Shown: in pieces, positions 53,291-62,675 of the stretch | How positions within the stretch are numbered: position 1 is the first letter of the stretch | Layout of the letters: each line of letters starts with the position of its first letter | Assembly: GCF_963678635.1 (NCBI RefSeq) | Contig: NC_087067.1 | Span: forward strand, 56,455,964-56,519,963 | DNA: 64,000 nucleotides | Source of the DNA: Symsagittifera roscoffensis | Taxonomy: Eukaryota; Xenacoelomorpha; Acoela; Convolutidae | Reading direction: 5' to 3' | Made by a program: the position numbers and the translations under genes | The notes under the pieces: generated by a model | The model's input: the letters and a program-made list of their open reading frames with translations, nothing else | Database searches by the model: none | Told to the model about the DNA's origin: nothing

Positions 53291-53511
53291 TCCTCGGGCC
53301 CCAACGGAGCGAGAACTGGGGCGAGTTTAACAAGAGGTCGGGTTAAATCTCCTGTTGCGGTTTTAAGGAGTGCGGAACGGGCGGTAGCGTCTTTGCCATA
53401 GTTAAGCGTTTTGACGCGAGCGAGAGGGTAGTAACCACGCGGACTACTATCCTCGACGATCCAAACAAGATCTCCGGCTCTTTGAGTTCTTGTTCGGTAG
53501 GTGTGTGCCAT
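53278..53511 (-). pseudogene. Element E integrase C-terminal end, shifted frame
   Basis: RAGDLVWIVEDSSPRGYYPL, LNYGKDATARSALLKTATGD, LTRPLVKLAPVLAPLGPEDV. It is the natural continuation of the long frame at 53343-55598, which leaves this frame by a one-base shift near 53490. Confidence 0.85.
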
Positions 53512-55598
53512 TTACGGCGTTTGTTGAGAGTCGGAACGTACTCGCGTAGCCATCTAGTCCAGATGGCGTTAGCGTATCCTTGTGCGCGAAGATAACACTT
53601 TCGATGATCGAAATGTTCGTCCGTCGCAATCGACGGGAAACTAACTGAGCGCTGGCCTATCAAGAAGTGATTTGGCGTTAAAGCCTCAATCTCATTCGGG
53701 TCACTGCTTACCGCTGTAAGTGGACGCGCATTGAGGGACTGTTCCACCAGACAAAATGTGGTCTGGAGTACCTCGTCGGTTAATTTACGGGGTGTGAGGA
53801 TGGAGTAGAAAACTCTCTTGCAACTACGTACAAGACGTTCCCAAGAGCCACCATGATGTGGTGAAGATGGTGGGTTATACTTCCAATCGATGCCTTTGTG
53901 GACAAGGAGAGCGGGCGCAAGATCATTCCATGCTCGAGTACACAGAAGAAGCTCTTTCTCTTCTTCGACAAAGTTTGTACCATTATCGGACCAAATTTTC
54001 GATGGAATTCCTTGTCTAGCGATGAATCGTTCTACTCCCATGACACAGGAGCTTGAATCCATTGATGGTACGACTTCAATATGGATGGCTCTAGTGGTCA
54101 AACAAGTGAACAAAAACGCCCAACGTTTCTTCGAACTCCTACGGATTGTTACGTGAAAGGGTCCGAAGTAATCGACTCCGCAATTGTTGAAGGGCGCTTG
54201 GCGGTATCCAAGACGCTCAATTGGCAGATCAGACATGAAAGGGATGATGGTTTTCAACTTTCGTTTTCGGCAGTTTTTACAATTAGGTTCAATGTTACGG
54301 AGCAATGCTCTTAATTTTAAGATTGCATACTTTATCTGGATGACAGATCGTAGGTAGTCAATTGACTGATGCTCATGTTTGTTTTGTTGATGAGCCACAA
54401 ACAATTTGACTAATGGACGACGGCCAGCAAGTATGATGGGATTTTTATTTTTAAATTCGAGTTGAGAGACACGACTAATGCGTCCTATGGATCTAAGAAG
54501 TCCATCGGGGTCAATGAATGGGGAGAGAGTTGCAATAGGGCTTACATTCTTAACATATTTCTCAGAACTCAATAATTTGAATTCTGAGTGGAACCGTTGA
54601 GAATTATCTATCTCAGACGGTTTAACGATATTAGCGATTGTTCCACGGAAATGATTAAATTTAGGATTTAATCGGAGGATAAATGCTACTACGCGCAAAA
54701 ATTTGAGAAACGAGCTGTAACGTTTCCACTTAATGACGGGTTCAGGGACTGACAGATTGATTACAAAATTAGTGGCAGTATCGATGACATCATCGATAGG
54801 ACCTTTTAATTTTATTTTTGTAATCACATCGACATTTGGTCGAAAGGGCCAATCACTGGTTCTGAGGAAGCTGGGACCTTGAGTCCAGCTGCTGTCCTTC
54901 AAGGCTTCAGCGGCAATACCTCGAGTACCAGTATCAGCTGGGTTGTTTTCAGTATCTACGTGATACCATTCGTCGACAGTGGTAACTTCCAGTGTTTCGC
55001 TTACTCGATTAGCGACGAATACTGGCTGCTTTGCAGTCGAATGGAGCCATTGTAGCACAGTGGTGCTGTCAGTCCACATAAAGACATCATTTATAGGGAT
55101 CGAAAGTGCTTTCATGATATCTATTTTGAGGCGTGTAGCAAGCAAAGAAGCTTGCAGCTCTAATTTTGGGATGGAAATAGCCTTCATTGGTGCTACGCGG
55201 GCTTCACCCAAAATGAAGGCGAGTTTTGTCTCATGTGTATCAATAATGCGCGCACGGAGAAATCCAACTGCACAGAAGACTTCCTGTGAACTGTCACAAA
55301 ACATATGGAGTTCAATTTTGTCAACTGCGGATGGAAAGTAGCATCTCGGTAAGATCAGTTGACCCAGGATGAGTAGACCAGACCGCCATTCGAGGAATTT
55401 GGCATTCAAGTCCAAAGGAAGTGGGTTATCCCATTGTTGACCACTGATTCTCCAAATCTCTTTAAGAAGTCGTCGGGCTCTGACAGTGTACGGAGCGACT
55501 AACCCAATAGGGTCGAAAACTGAACAGACAAAACATAGAACTGCACGTTGGGCAACATTATCCTTCAGTTCTCTGTTTACACCTCGACTAACTACCAA
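53343..55598 (-). CDS. Element E pol: RNase H and integrase, 751 codons
   Basis: From the N-terminus: VVSRGVNRELKDNVAQRAVL, DPIGLVAPYTVRARRLLKEI, MFCDSSQEVFCAVGF (RNase H, FCD for the usual FGD), SIPKLELQASLLATRLKIDI, MWTDSTTVLQWLHSTAKQP, NPADTGTRGI; then H2C2 (HEHQSIDYLRSVIQIKYAIL, CKNCRKRK), VDYFGPFHVTIRRSSKKRW, SDNGTNFVEEEKELL and GGSWERLVRSCKRVF, LTPNHFLIGQRSVSFPS, WTRWLREYVPTLNKRRKWH. All three DDE positions present. A stop just upstream (~55612) cuts it from RT and a shift at ~53490 from the tail. Confidence 0.92.
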   Translation of the reverse strand: MVVSRGVNRELKDNVAQRAVLCFVCSVFDPIGLVAPYTVRARRLLKEIWRISGQQWDNPLPLDLNAKFLEWRSGLLILGQLILPRCYFPSAVDKIELHMFCDSSQEVFCAVGFLRARIIDTHETKLAFILGEARVAPMKAISIPKLELQASLLATRLKIDIMKALSIPINDVFMWTDSTTVLQWLHSTAKQPVFVANRVSETLEVTTVDEWYHVDTENNPADTGTRGIAAEALKDSSWTQGPSFLRTSDWPFRPNVDVITKIKLKGPIDDVIDTATNFVINLSVPEPVIKWKRYSSFLKFLRVVAFILRLNPKFNHFRGTIANIVKPSEIDNSQRFHSEFKLLSSEKYVKNVSPIATLSPFIDPDGLLRSIGRISRVSQLEFKNKNPIILAGRRPLVKLFVAHQQNKHEHQSIDYLRSVIQIKYAILKLRALLRNIEPNCKNCRKRKLKTIIPFMSDLPIERLGYRQAPFNNCGVDYFGPFHVTIRRSSKKRWAFLFTCLTTRAIHIEVVPSMDSSSCVMGVERFIARQGIPSKIWSDNGTNFVEEEKELLLCTRAWNDLAPALLVHKGIDWKYNPPSSPHHGGSWERLVRSCKRVFYSILTPRKLTDEVLQTTFCLVEQSLNARPLTAVSSDPNEIEALTPNHFLIGQRSVSFPSIATDEHFDHRKCYLRAQGYANAIWTRWLREYVPTLNKRRKWHTPTEQELKEPEILFGSSRIVVRVVTTLSLASKRLTMAKTLPPVPHSLKPQQEI

Positions 55599-56060
55599 TG
55601 TATCGAGAACGTGATCTCATTTCAAACCTAGAACATGCGATTCTTGACCTTCACTACTTAGAATCTCCTTAACTTGACTTAAATTGTCGCTTGACGTACA
55701 TTAACTCTTTCTGAATCTCTTTGACATTGCTCACGAATTTTGTCAACTTAAATCCTCCTAACTTAAATAGTTCTACAAGGTCCTATCTTAATTTTATTGC
55801 CTGTTCAGGTTCGGGAAACGAATCAAGATAATCGTCCATATAGAATTTTTGCATCACGGCTGACGCTGCGTCGGGGAACAAGACTTGGTTGTCGCGAGTT
55901 GTCTTTTGAAGAGCAAAATTAGCACATGTGGGCGAGTCACGAGCTCCGAAAATGTGTCGCGTGTATTGATACGTTACCACATCGGTTGTGGGATCCCCCC
56001 GCCACAGAAAACGAAGTGACAGTTGGTAGATTGGGAGATGCCTTCAATATCAGCTGATAC
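55599..56060 (-). pseudogene. Element E RT palm
   Basis: YTRHIFGARDSPTCANFALQ, MQKFYMDDYLDSFPEPEQ, KLGGFKLTKFVSNVK-like codons, then a disrupted linker with stops near 55680, 55700 and 55785. YMDD is intact in 55783-55980. Confidence 0.85.
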
Positions 56061-57134
56061 TGCATGTTGATGTTGACGGAATCTCATTAGGACGGCCAGC
56101 AGATTCTGAAGCAAATCTGGGCCAACCAAAAGAGCTTTATTAAGTGACGATCCATGAAATTTGTCTGCACCATTTAGGACGCGGCGGACTTTTCCGGGTT
56201 TATTTGGATTAATCACGGGGTGATGAGGAAGATAGCTTTCCCTAGTGGAACAATTTGTGCAGTCATGTGTATTCACTTTGATGACGTAACCTTTGTCAAA
56301 ATCTTCTTGAATGTTTTTTGCGTATAAAGCCCTGAGGTTTGTGTCTTTGTCTAAACGTTTTTCCAGAGATTTAAGTTGTGCTAAGGCGGAGTAGTAGTTG
56401 TTGGGCAACTGTGAGTGGCCTTCGGCCCAAAGCATCCCAACGGCGTACCCATCACCATCATGTTTAGTTGATGCTTCTAAAATTTTATTCGCCCTTTTAT
56501 CGTCTGACGATCGGGCATCTACTTGTTTATACGTACCGTATGATTCAAGTTCGTACCAAGATTTAACCTGCTCTACCAAACTTACATCGTCGATGTTACA
56601 ATGCAAGCATGTTGAGATCAGGCCGGTGGAGGCAGGGAGTGGACCACTTAAGACCCATCCAATTGGGAGGCGAACGGCGAAAGGTGATTTTTGGCTTTTA
56701 TCCTGGCAGTATTCCAGAGGACAAATGTACTCATAAAGATCTTGACCTAAAATCATTTCGACATCAGCGTACCGAAATTCGACTGAATCAATTGGTTCCA
56801 AGTGATAGTATTTCTCTTGCAACCTACGAACGTTAATTATATCTGAACCTATGTAAATGTTGTTTTTTACATATGCACAAAAGGTGAACGAAATATCTGG
56901 ATCAAATGCAGAAGAAACGTTCAAATCAACTTGTTCTGAAGTAATATCTTCGGGACAATTGGCACCATTGACAGTCAAATCAATTTTCCTACCTGTCAGA
57001 TTGAGTCTGCGAGCTAGTTCAGGTGAAATACAAGAGTTACTGCAAGCTGTGTCACATAACACAAATGCGGTGGTTTCAGAGTCATTTGATGATAATGTGA
57101 GATTTATAAGTGGCATCAGTCCTTTTAGATTCAT
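55974..57134 (-). CDS. Element E protease and RT N-terminal half, 386 codons
   Basis: Protease site VLCDTACSNSCISPELARRL (DTA), LTGRKIDLTVNGANCPED, YADVEMILGQDLYEYICPLE, VRLPIGWVLSGPLPASTG, SWYELESYGTYKQVDARSSD, then RT: LPHHPVINPNKPGKVRRVLN, GADKFHGSSLNKALLVGP, HAVSADIEG. A shift at ~56030 leads out of frame. One of the cleanest protease frames in the window. Confidence 0.9.
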   Translation of the reverse strand: MNLKGLMPLINLTLSSNDSETTAFVLCDTACSNSCISPELARRLNLTGRKIDLTVNGANCPEDITSEQVDLNVSSAFDPDISFTFCAYVKNNIYIGSDIINVRRLQEKYYHLEPIDSVEFRYADVEMILGQDLYEYICPLEYCQDKSQKSPFAVRLPIGWVLSGPLPASTGLISTCLHCNIDDVSLVEQVKSWYELESYGTYKQVDARSSDDKRANKILEASTKHDGDGYAVGMLWAEGHSQLPNNYYSALAQLKSLEKRLDKDTNLRALYAKNIQEDFDKGYVIKVNTHDCTNCSTRESYLPHHPVINPNKPGKVRRVLNGADKFHGSSLNKALLVGPDLLQNLLAVLMRFRQHQHAVSADIEGISQSTNCHFVFCGGGIPQPMW

Positions 57135-57440
57135 AAGGGATGTCCCACAAGTATTGTTTTACGTCGTGGGTCTAAATGGAGTTTGAACTGCGGGATTGGC
57201 TGCAGTTGTGTGCGGTGCATAACCAGATTGGTTATTTGAAGGGAAAACGCGTTCTGCGCCGTGCAGTAACACATTATGAGTGCTCTTGCACTGTGGTTTA
57301 GGACAAGTTTTGGGCTTGGGACATTTCCTAATAATGTGATTTCCTTGAAAACAAGAAAAGCAAAGCTTATTTTCAGCGCAATATTTAGCACGCTGTGTTG
57401 GAGTTTTTTTCTTTAAAAATGCTACATTTAAAAATTGAAT
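57131..57440 (-). pseudogene. Element E zinc knuckles
   Basis: In the frame preceding the protease: KLCFSCFQGNHIIRKCPK-like and CKSTHNVLLHGAERVF-like codons with regular Cys spacing. Shifts near 57420 and 57175 separate it from neighbours. Confidence 0.75.
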
Positions 57441-57517
57441 GCTTGCCTTTACAAACTAAACATGGACTATATTGAATATTTGCGTCAAACTTAGCTTGCA
57501 AGTTTGCGGCAAACATT

Positions 57518-59400
57518 TTAACATTGGTTTTTGGTTTTTGTCCGAACCGAATTATCCTGATTTCTATTGTAATTTGATGAAGGACGCATACGTTCATGCG
57601 CTTCAGCTTTATCCTCCAGCCAATGATTGAAATCAATTAAAGACGGAGCATACAAACTCCGTTTTACGGTGTGGAATGACCAAGACTCTTTCATATTAGG
57701 TGGGAGCTTCTCTATTGCTTTATCGAGAAGTGTTGCACTTTCAAGGTCTGCGTTGTAATGTATAGATTTGAACACTCCAGCTATGCTTGCTATCATGGAT
57801 GCAAAACTTATGATGCTGTCGGAACTATGCATCTTAACGGGCGGTGAATTATATAGCCACCGTATTTCCTAAGGTTCCACGGTGGTAATGGATCCTTACG
57901 GTTGAAAGTTAGTATTTCCTTTAAATCTTCAAGGGTCACTGCATTAGATGGTGGTTGAACTGAGGTTGAAGCGAAATTGTGTGGCTGAGGAACAAATGAT
58001 GTCGGATAAGCTAAGGCACTATGCGGATAGCTGGGGACTTGAGACATTAGCTGTGTTGACACTTGGTTATTGTAAAACACTGTCCCTCCAACAGTACACG
58101 GGTATTCTGAAAGTGGTGGTTGCACTATTGGTGTGACAGTTTGAACGGTATTTAACGCCTGGGGTACTGTAGAATCTGATGCTGTAAATGGCGCGGTGGT
58201 TGGAGGTGCCATTCTCCAGTTATTCATATTGGGTATATAACGAACTGGATGTGGATGGATGAAGGATGGTTGATTTGTTGAAACACGAGTTGAGTTATTA
58301 ATACTCGCTGGTGGAGCAGTAATAGGAATCAGGTTCACCGGCTGAATTGCCGTATTGACCGTTGTATTAATTGGTACAGAAGCATGTAATGTGGGGACCG
58401 AAAGGATACGTGGAATGAAAGGAAGTGGTGGCGAGGACGGGGGCGGGAGTGTTGGCGGCGGCGGTGGGAGAGGTTGAGAAGGAGTCTTCAGATTATGAAC
58501 GGTAGATGATACCACCGATTGTAATGGTAGGCAAACGCTTGGGTTGCTACTGGATGGAAAAAGGTGGAAGTTTATTAGATCAACCGTGCTTGGTGGTAGA
58601 GACGAAGAAACCAAATTGGCGATGCCCGGAGGTTGAGGTTCTTGTCGGGGAACAATGGTTATAGTTGATGGAAGTTCCGACGAATGTGTATCGAGTGCTT
58701 CACCTACCCAATCTTTTGTTCGGGTTTCAGCGACAACTTGTTGTGTTCTACTCGAAGGCAGAGCGCTTTTTTTGATGTCAGTATCAATGTCCGAATCATC
58801 ATCCATTAACTCTGTTTCAACTATTTTGGCCTCATTGAGCTTTCGTTTGTTCTCCTCAACAAGTGTCTCAAGAGCCAATTCGTTTTCTTTTTCTTTTAGG
58901 CGGATACCTGTTTCATTTTGTCGCTCGATTTCTAGACGTCACAATTTTGCTATTTCGAGTTCGCGTTTGCGCTGACTGGAAGTCATTGAAGACGCTCTAG
59001 AGTGCAGGGAACTATATCGGGTGGACCGGCTGACAGTTGAAGCAGCTCGCGATGCTTGCGGGTCAGCATCTCCAGTCTCTGGAAACAAAGTTTTCGCCAT
59101 TTCCAAGTGCTTAATTGACAATTCGAGCATTTCATCTCGAGCGCAAGTAATATTGATCAACCAAGTGTCAAGATTAGCGAGAGCACTGCTAGGTTCTAGC
59201 GTTTTTTGAGCAAGAATGCGAAGGTCGTCGTTTTTCCTTATTACGTTTTCTATTGCTATTTGGCACTGCTGGATAGACCTTTCAACTTTGACTGTCCATA
59301 CCTTTGCTAAGAGTGAGTTTATCAGATTTGAATAGAGCCTATAACTTTCCTCCTCATATTTCCTACGTCCGTCAAAACACCTGGGCAGCTTCTGTCATGA
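57518..59400 (-). pseudogene. Element E gag
   Basis: N-terminal helical part (LITCARDEMLELSIKHLEMA near 59100), Ser/Arg-rich segment, coiled coil, then a 356-codon frame (57808-58878) with a very Pro-rich linker (LPPPPPTLPPPSSPPLPF) and TLEDLKEILTFNRKDPLPPW. About 140 bp of DUF1759 start (WHEW...RKFGQP) is missing near 57840; its end (SATLLDKAIEKLPPNMKESW) is in 57518-57832, followed by the knuckle C-X2-C. The exact start codon is unclear. Confidence 0.8.
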
Positions 59401-59684
59401 CTTAGCTTTAAATAAAGGAAAAGCGGGCGGTTGTGAACAATCGAAAGTAGGGGATTAAAAGTTCAAGTGTGATGTCACTCTTCACACCTGCTCAGAGTAA
59501 ACCGGAGTTGCAATAAAGATCGTCACACTTTACTTTACAAAGAGGGGTGGGGAAGTTCACCTTTACGATTTAGAGCAAGCGGAAATATAAAAAAAAGGAA
59601 AACAGTAATTTAGAATTAAATTACAAATTGAAATACATTGACACTACAAAGAATATCAAAGGTTCTTTGCTGCAGATTCGACAG
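59401..59684. other. Sequence upstream of gag E, no gene
   Basis: No LTR, primer binding site or coding motif found. Contains AGAGGGGTGGGGAAG, which might be mistaken for a polypurine tract but lacks an adjacent LTR end. Confidence 0.45.
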
Positions 59685-60068
59685 CTAGGCGGCGGTTGCG
59701 TTCGGCACGACGGCTTTTTTTGAGAGGCTCGCTTTTTTGTTCTTTATTTTTCTTAAGTTTGCCGTATTACTTCGGACTATCGAGAAAGACTTTAGTTCAA
59801 ATTCAGTTTGTTGGTGAATTTGGAAGTACTTTGTAGTGATGATGTAGTACCGCAGTAGACTGTCCCCTATGATTAGGTGGACCGTACCTTCCGGGACACG
59901 TGGCTGTGTATAGTATTCCACCCAACTTGCGTCGTGGAAGCAATCCCTTCTCGCTCTTTGTGCCACGTTCCAATCCATGCGGTTGTGCCTGTGGTATCTG
60001 CCTGTGGTTATTTGATGTATCTGTTTCAAAAACTGATTCTTCAGTTTAACATTGAGGTTTTTCGACAT
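59685..60068 (-). CDS. GDSL-motif ORF (127 codons) upstream of gag E
   Basis: EGTVHLIIGDSLLRYYI gives a hydrophobic strand followed by GDSLLR, as in block I of SGNH/GDSL hydrolases. A basic, Lys/Ala-rich tail follows (KNKKASLSKKAVVPNATAA). The later SGNH blocks are not visible, so it is a partial domain at best. It lies on the strand of E in the place ORF0 holds in other elements (~300 bp before gag), so it may be the N-terminal part of an ORF0 relative. It could also be a separate gene remnant. Confidence 0.4.
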   Translation of the reverse strand: MSKNLNVKLKNQFLKQIHQITTGRYHRHNRMDWNVAQRARRDCFHDASWVEYYTQPRVPEGTVHLIIGDSLLRYYIITTKYFQIHQQTEFELKSFSIVRSNTANLRKIKNKKASLSKKAVVPNATAA

Positions 60069-60872
60069 TTAATTTAAAATAATCATAAAATAGCATCTGG
60101 ATTTTGTAGCTTATGCCTATAATAATCAAATTGAATTCAAACCAAAAACATATTTAAAGATTTGATAAATGCACCTGATATAAATGTAATGAAGTATAAT
60201 CAACCTTTACCAGCAAAATCGAAGTTAAGGAAGGTTTTCTAGTACTTCTGATGAATATCTTAACAAAATTAAACTATTTTAGAAACAGAATGTTACGTTA
60301 ATACAAAAAACACTGATTGAATACCCAACAAACTGGGTGCGATATTATTTACAAGACTAAGTTTTCATTAAACACAAAACGAAATTCAGAAAAAGAAAAA
60401 AGTATAAACATTCTAGCACCGCAAAAAAACTGAGTTCAGCATATGAATATGAAGCAACAAAATTTATCATTTAAAGAACTAAATTTTTAGAAACCTCATG
60501 ATGCTCTGGGATTTTCGGGATACTCTATACGATTTTTGACTCGAACTTCATGTGCAAAATGAAAGACTCTCACTTCGCATTTTGACTCGCACCTTATTAG
60601 ATTCTCACCTCATTAAAAAGGTTGACCTAGAAGTTATAGAATCTGAGATGAGATTGAAGCTATTCATGACAAACTTACAGGTAGCTTAACACTTTTCACT
60701 TCGCTGGGCTTAGTACCAGCGATATTTCCGGCAGACACTGTCTGAAACATCAGCACTTCACTGCAACCTAGCTCGGACAAAACTTAATACTATTTTTTGT
60801 TCTTTAAAAAGCTTGTAAAGGTAAACACGGTTTTAACTAATGAATTTTGTTTTCATGCATCTAGAAACAGTT
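60069..60872. other. AT-rich sequence, no gene
   Basis: No repeats shared with the rest of the window and no open frame of note. May be ordinary intergenic or intronic DNA. Confidence 0.5.
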
Positions 60873-61214
60873 TTAAAAATTAGTCACATTCTGTTTTCCT
60901 AATTCCTTTAGCTCCCCATCTGCTGCATCAGCCGTATCCGGCTGCCCATTTTCTACATTCTTCTCTTCCATAGAGTCCTTCGGAAGCTGCGGAACATCAT
61001 TCGGCTTTGCCTCTTTATCCGGCACCTCCTCCGGAACAACGCCAGCCTCCTTCATTTTCTGTCTGGCCTTGTTGATGAGTTTCCTCGGAGCCCCCTTGTG
61101 TTTTCCCATGTAGTCTCGAATGGCCGCTTCTCGTGCCTCCTGCATCGCTGAGCTCAGTTCTTTTGTAAAGGGTTCCGGTGCCAAGTTGATTGACTCCCGA
61201 ACTGCACAACACAA
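60873..61214 (-). CDS. Unknown acidic/basic protein or 3' exon (113 codons)
   Basis: Encodes ESINLAPEPFTKELSSAMQE, then a basic helix (DYMGKHKGAPRKLINKARQK) and an acidic Pro/Glu/Asp tail (VPEEVPDKEAKPNDVPQLP). Balanced codon use and higher GC than the flanks suggest a real coding segment. Upstream on the minus strand TTTTTACAG and TTGTGCAG could be splice acceptors near 61230-61205, so it may be a last exon. No family recognised. Confidence 0.4.
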   Translation of the reverse strand: MCCAVRESINLAPEPFTKELSSAMQEAREAAIRDYMGKHKGAPRKLINKARQKMKEAGVVPEEVPDKEAKPNDVPQLPKDSMEEKNVENGQPDTADAADGELKELGKQNVTNF

Positions 61215-61289
61215 ATTAACTGTAAAAACACACTGAAGGCAGCTTAAAAAGCAGCTCTCCTCTCCAGAAACACCGAAATAACCCGGTTA

Positions 61290-62675
61290 CACACCACTCC
61301 ATCGCCTTAGAAAGGTCCACAGAAAGGCCTCCTCACGACCGAACCCCCAAGGAGGGATCGCCATCCTGGTCCGCCAAGGGACCACGATCAAAAAGGAACT
61401 AGGCAGTCTGGACCTCGCCCCTGCTGCAGCGTTGGAGACTCTGGGCGTCTGGATCGGCACCAGCAAAGGTGACCTTGATATTTAGAACATATACAGTCCT
61501 CCTGTCAGGGATGAACGAGATGGCTCACTGCACCTGAATAAATGGCCGTTCGGAGAGAAAGTCGTGATCTGCAGCGACGCGAACTGCCACGGACCCTGGG
61601 ATCACGACATTGAGAACGATCAACTCGGGTTAGAGCTTGCGAGTGGCTGGGGGATATGAACATGCAGTTCCTCAACAACGACCCGACAAGATTCTCAGGA
61701 AAAGGCAAACCTTCGGCACCGGACATCACCGCGGTGCATACCTCCAGGGCTCACCTCTTCTCCTGGGAGACCCTCGAGTCAGTGGGATCTGACCACCTCC
61801 CCACTCTCATCTCCACAGACTTCAATCGCCCCACTATCGACAACACGAAGATGAACCTGAACAAGACGGATTGGGACGCTTTTCGGGCTCACTGCGAAGA
61901 ACTATTTTCGAGGCAGTGACCAGCTGGCTCCCTGGAAGCGGCCAAGAAAAGCTCCCCAGTCTCCTCCAACCGCGCTACCAAACCTTGGTGGACTGAAGCC
62001 TGCACCAAAGCCAAAAATGAGGGCAATCAGGCCCTACGCAACATCAAACGCGACCCATGCTCCTCCAGCCTCGTCCAAGCGTACCAGTCGGCCAGGAAGA
62101 AACTGGACACCACAATCCAGTCTGAGAAGGCCAAGTGCTGGAGAAGTTTTGCAGCCGAGCTTCGCCCTTCCACTCCCTCCACTAAGGTGTGGAAGACGCT
62201 CAGGGCCATGGACGGCAGGAGCAAGGCAGACGTGAAGAATCAGCCCATAGAAAACGACGCCGGAAAAATATTCACCACCGACATGGACAAAGCCAATGGG
62301 ATGACAAAAGAGTACGCATCAGTCAGCCGCGCGAAAATCGACAGAGCCGACTCGAAGGCCGCCTACGAGGTGATGAGAAAATCCCTCCGCCTTCCAGTCG
62401 ACGAGTCGCTGGACCTCAACGATGGCTTCTCGAACATGGAACTCACCTCAGCCCTCCAGAAGCTGAAGAAAGGGGGCTCGGAGTCTCGACCAGATTCACC
62501 CGCTCATGTTGAAGAACATCGCAGACTCCGCCAAGCGCCGCCTTCACGGCCTCTTCAACCGCAGCTGGTTGGAGTCTCGTGTTCCGTCCGACTGGCGGAA
62601 AGCAGTCATCATACCCATCATCAAGAAAAACAAACGCACTAATAAGATAAAGAGCTATAGACCGTGGAACCTGAT
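61290..62675 (+). pseudogene. Non-LTR retrotransposon fragment (endonuclease to start of RT)
   Basis: Apurinic-type endonuclease motifs: GGIAILVRQG, NIYSPP, VVICSDANCHGPWDHD, then after a frameshift SAPDITAVHTSRAHLFSWET and VGSDHLPTLISTDF. Linker with KPWWTEACTKAKNEG and ARKKLDTTIQSEKAKCWRSF, then RT start ELTSALQKLKKGG, DWRKAVIIPIIKKNK, SYRPWNL. It ends there, before the catalytic palm. Stops at ~61481 and ~61656, shift near 62470. Resembles jockey/ingi-type elements. GC-rich against AT-rich flanks. Confidence 0.85.

Larger units (their letters stand above)
52796..59400 (-). mobile_element. Element E: BEL/Pao LTR retrotransposon, 5' LTR not found
   Basis: Minus strand. Left side is a proposed 3' LTR; then the full pol and gag order. 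Frames are longer than in other copies, so E is the least decayed. I find no matching LTR or primer binding site between 59400 and 64000, so its 5' end is lost or too diverged. Protease site is DTA rather than DSA, a distinct lineage from A/B/C. Confidence 0.85.
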
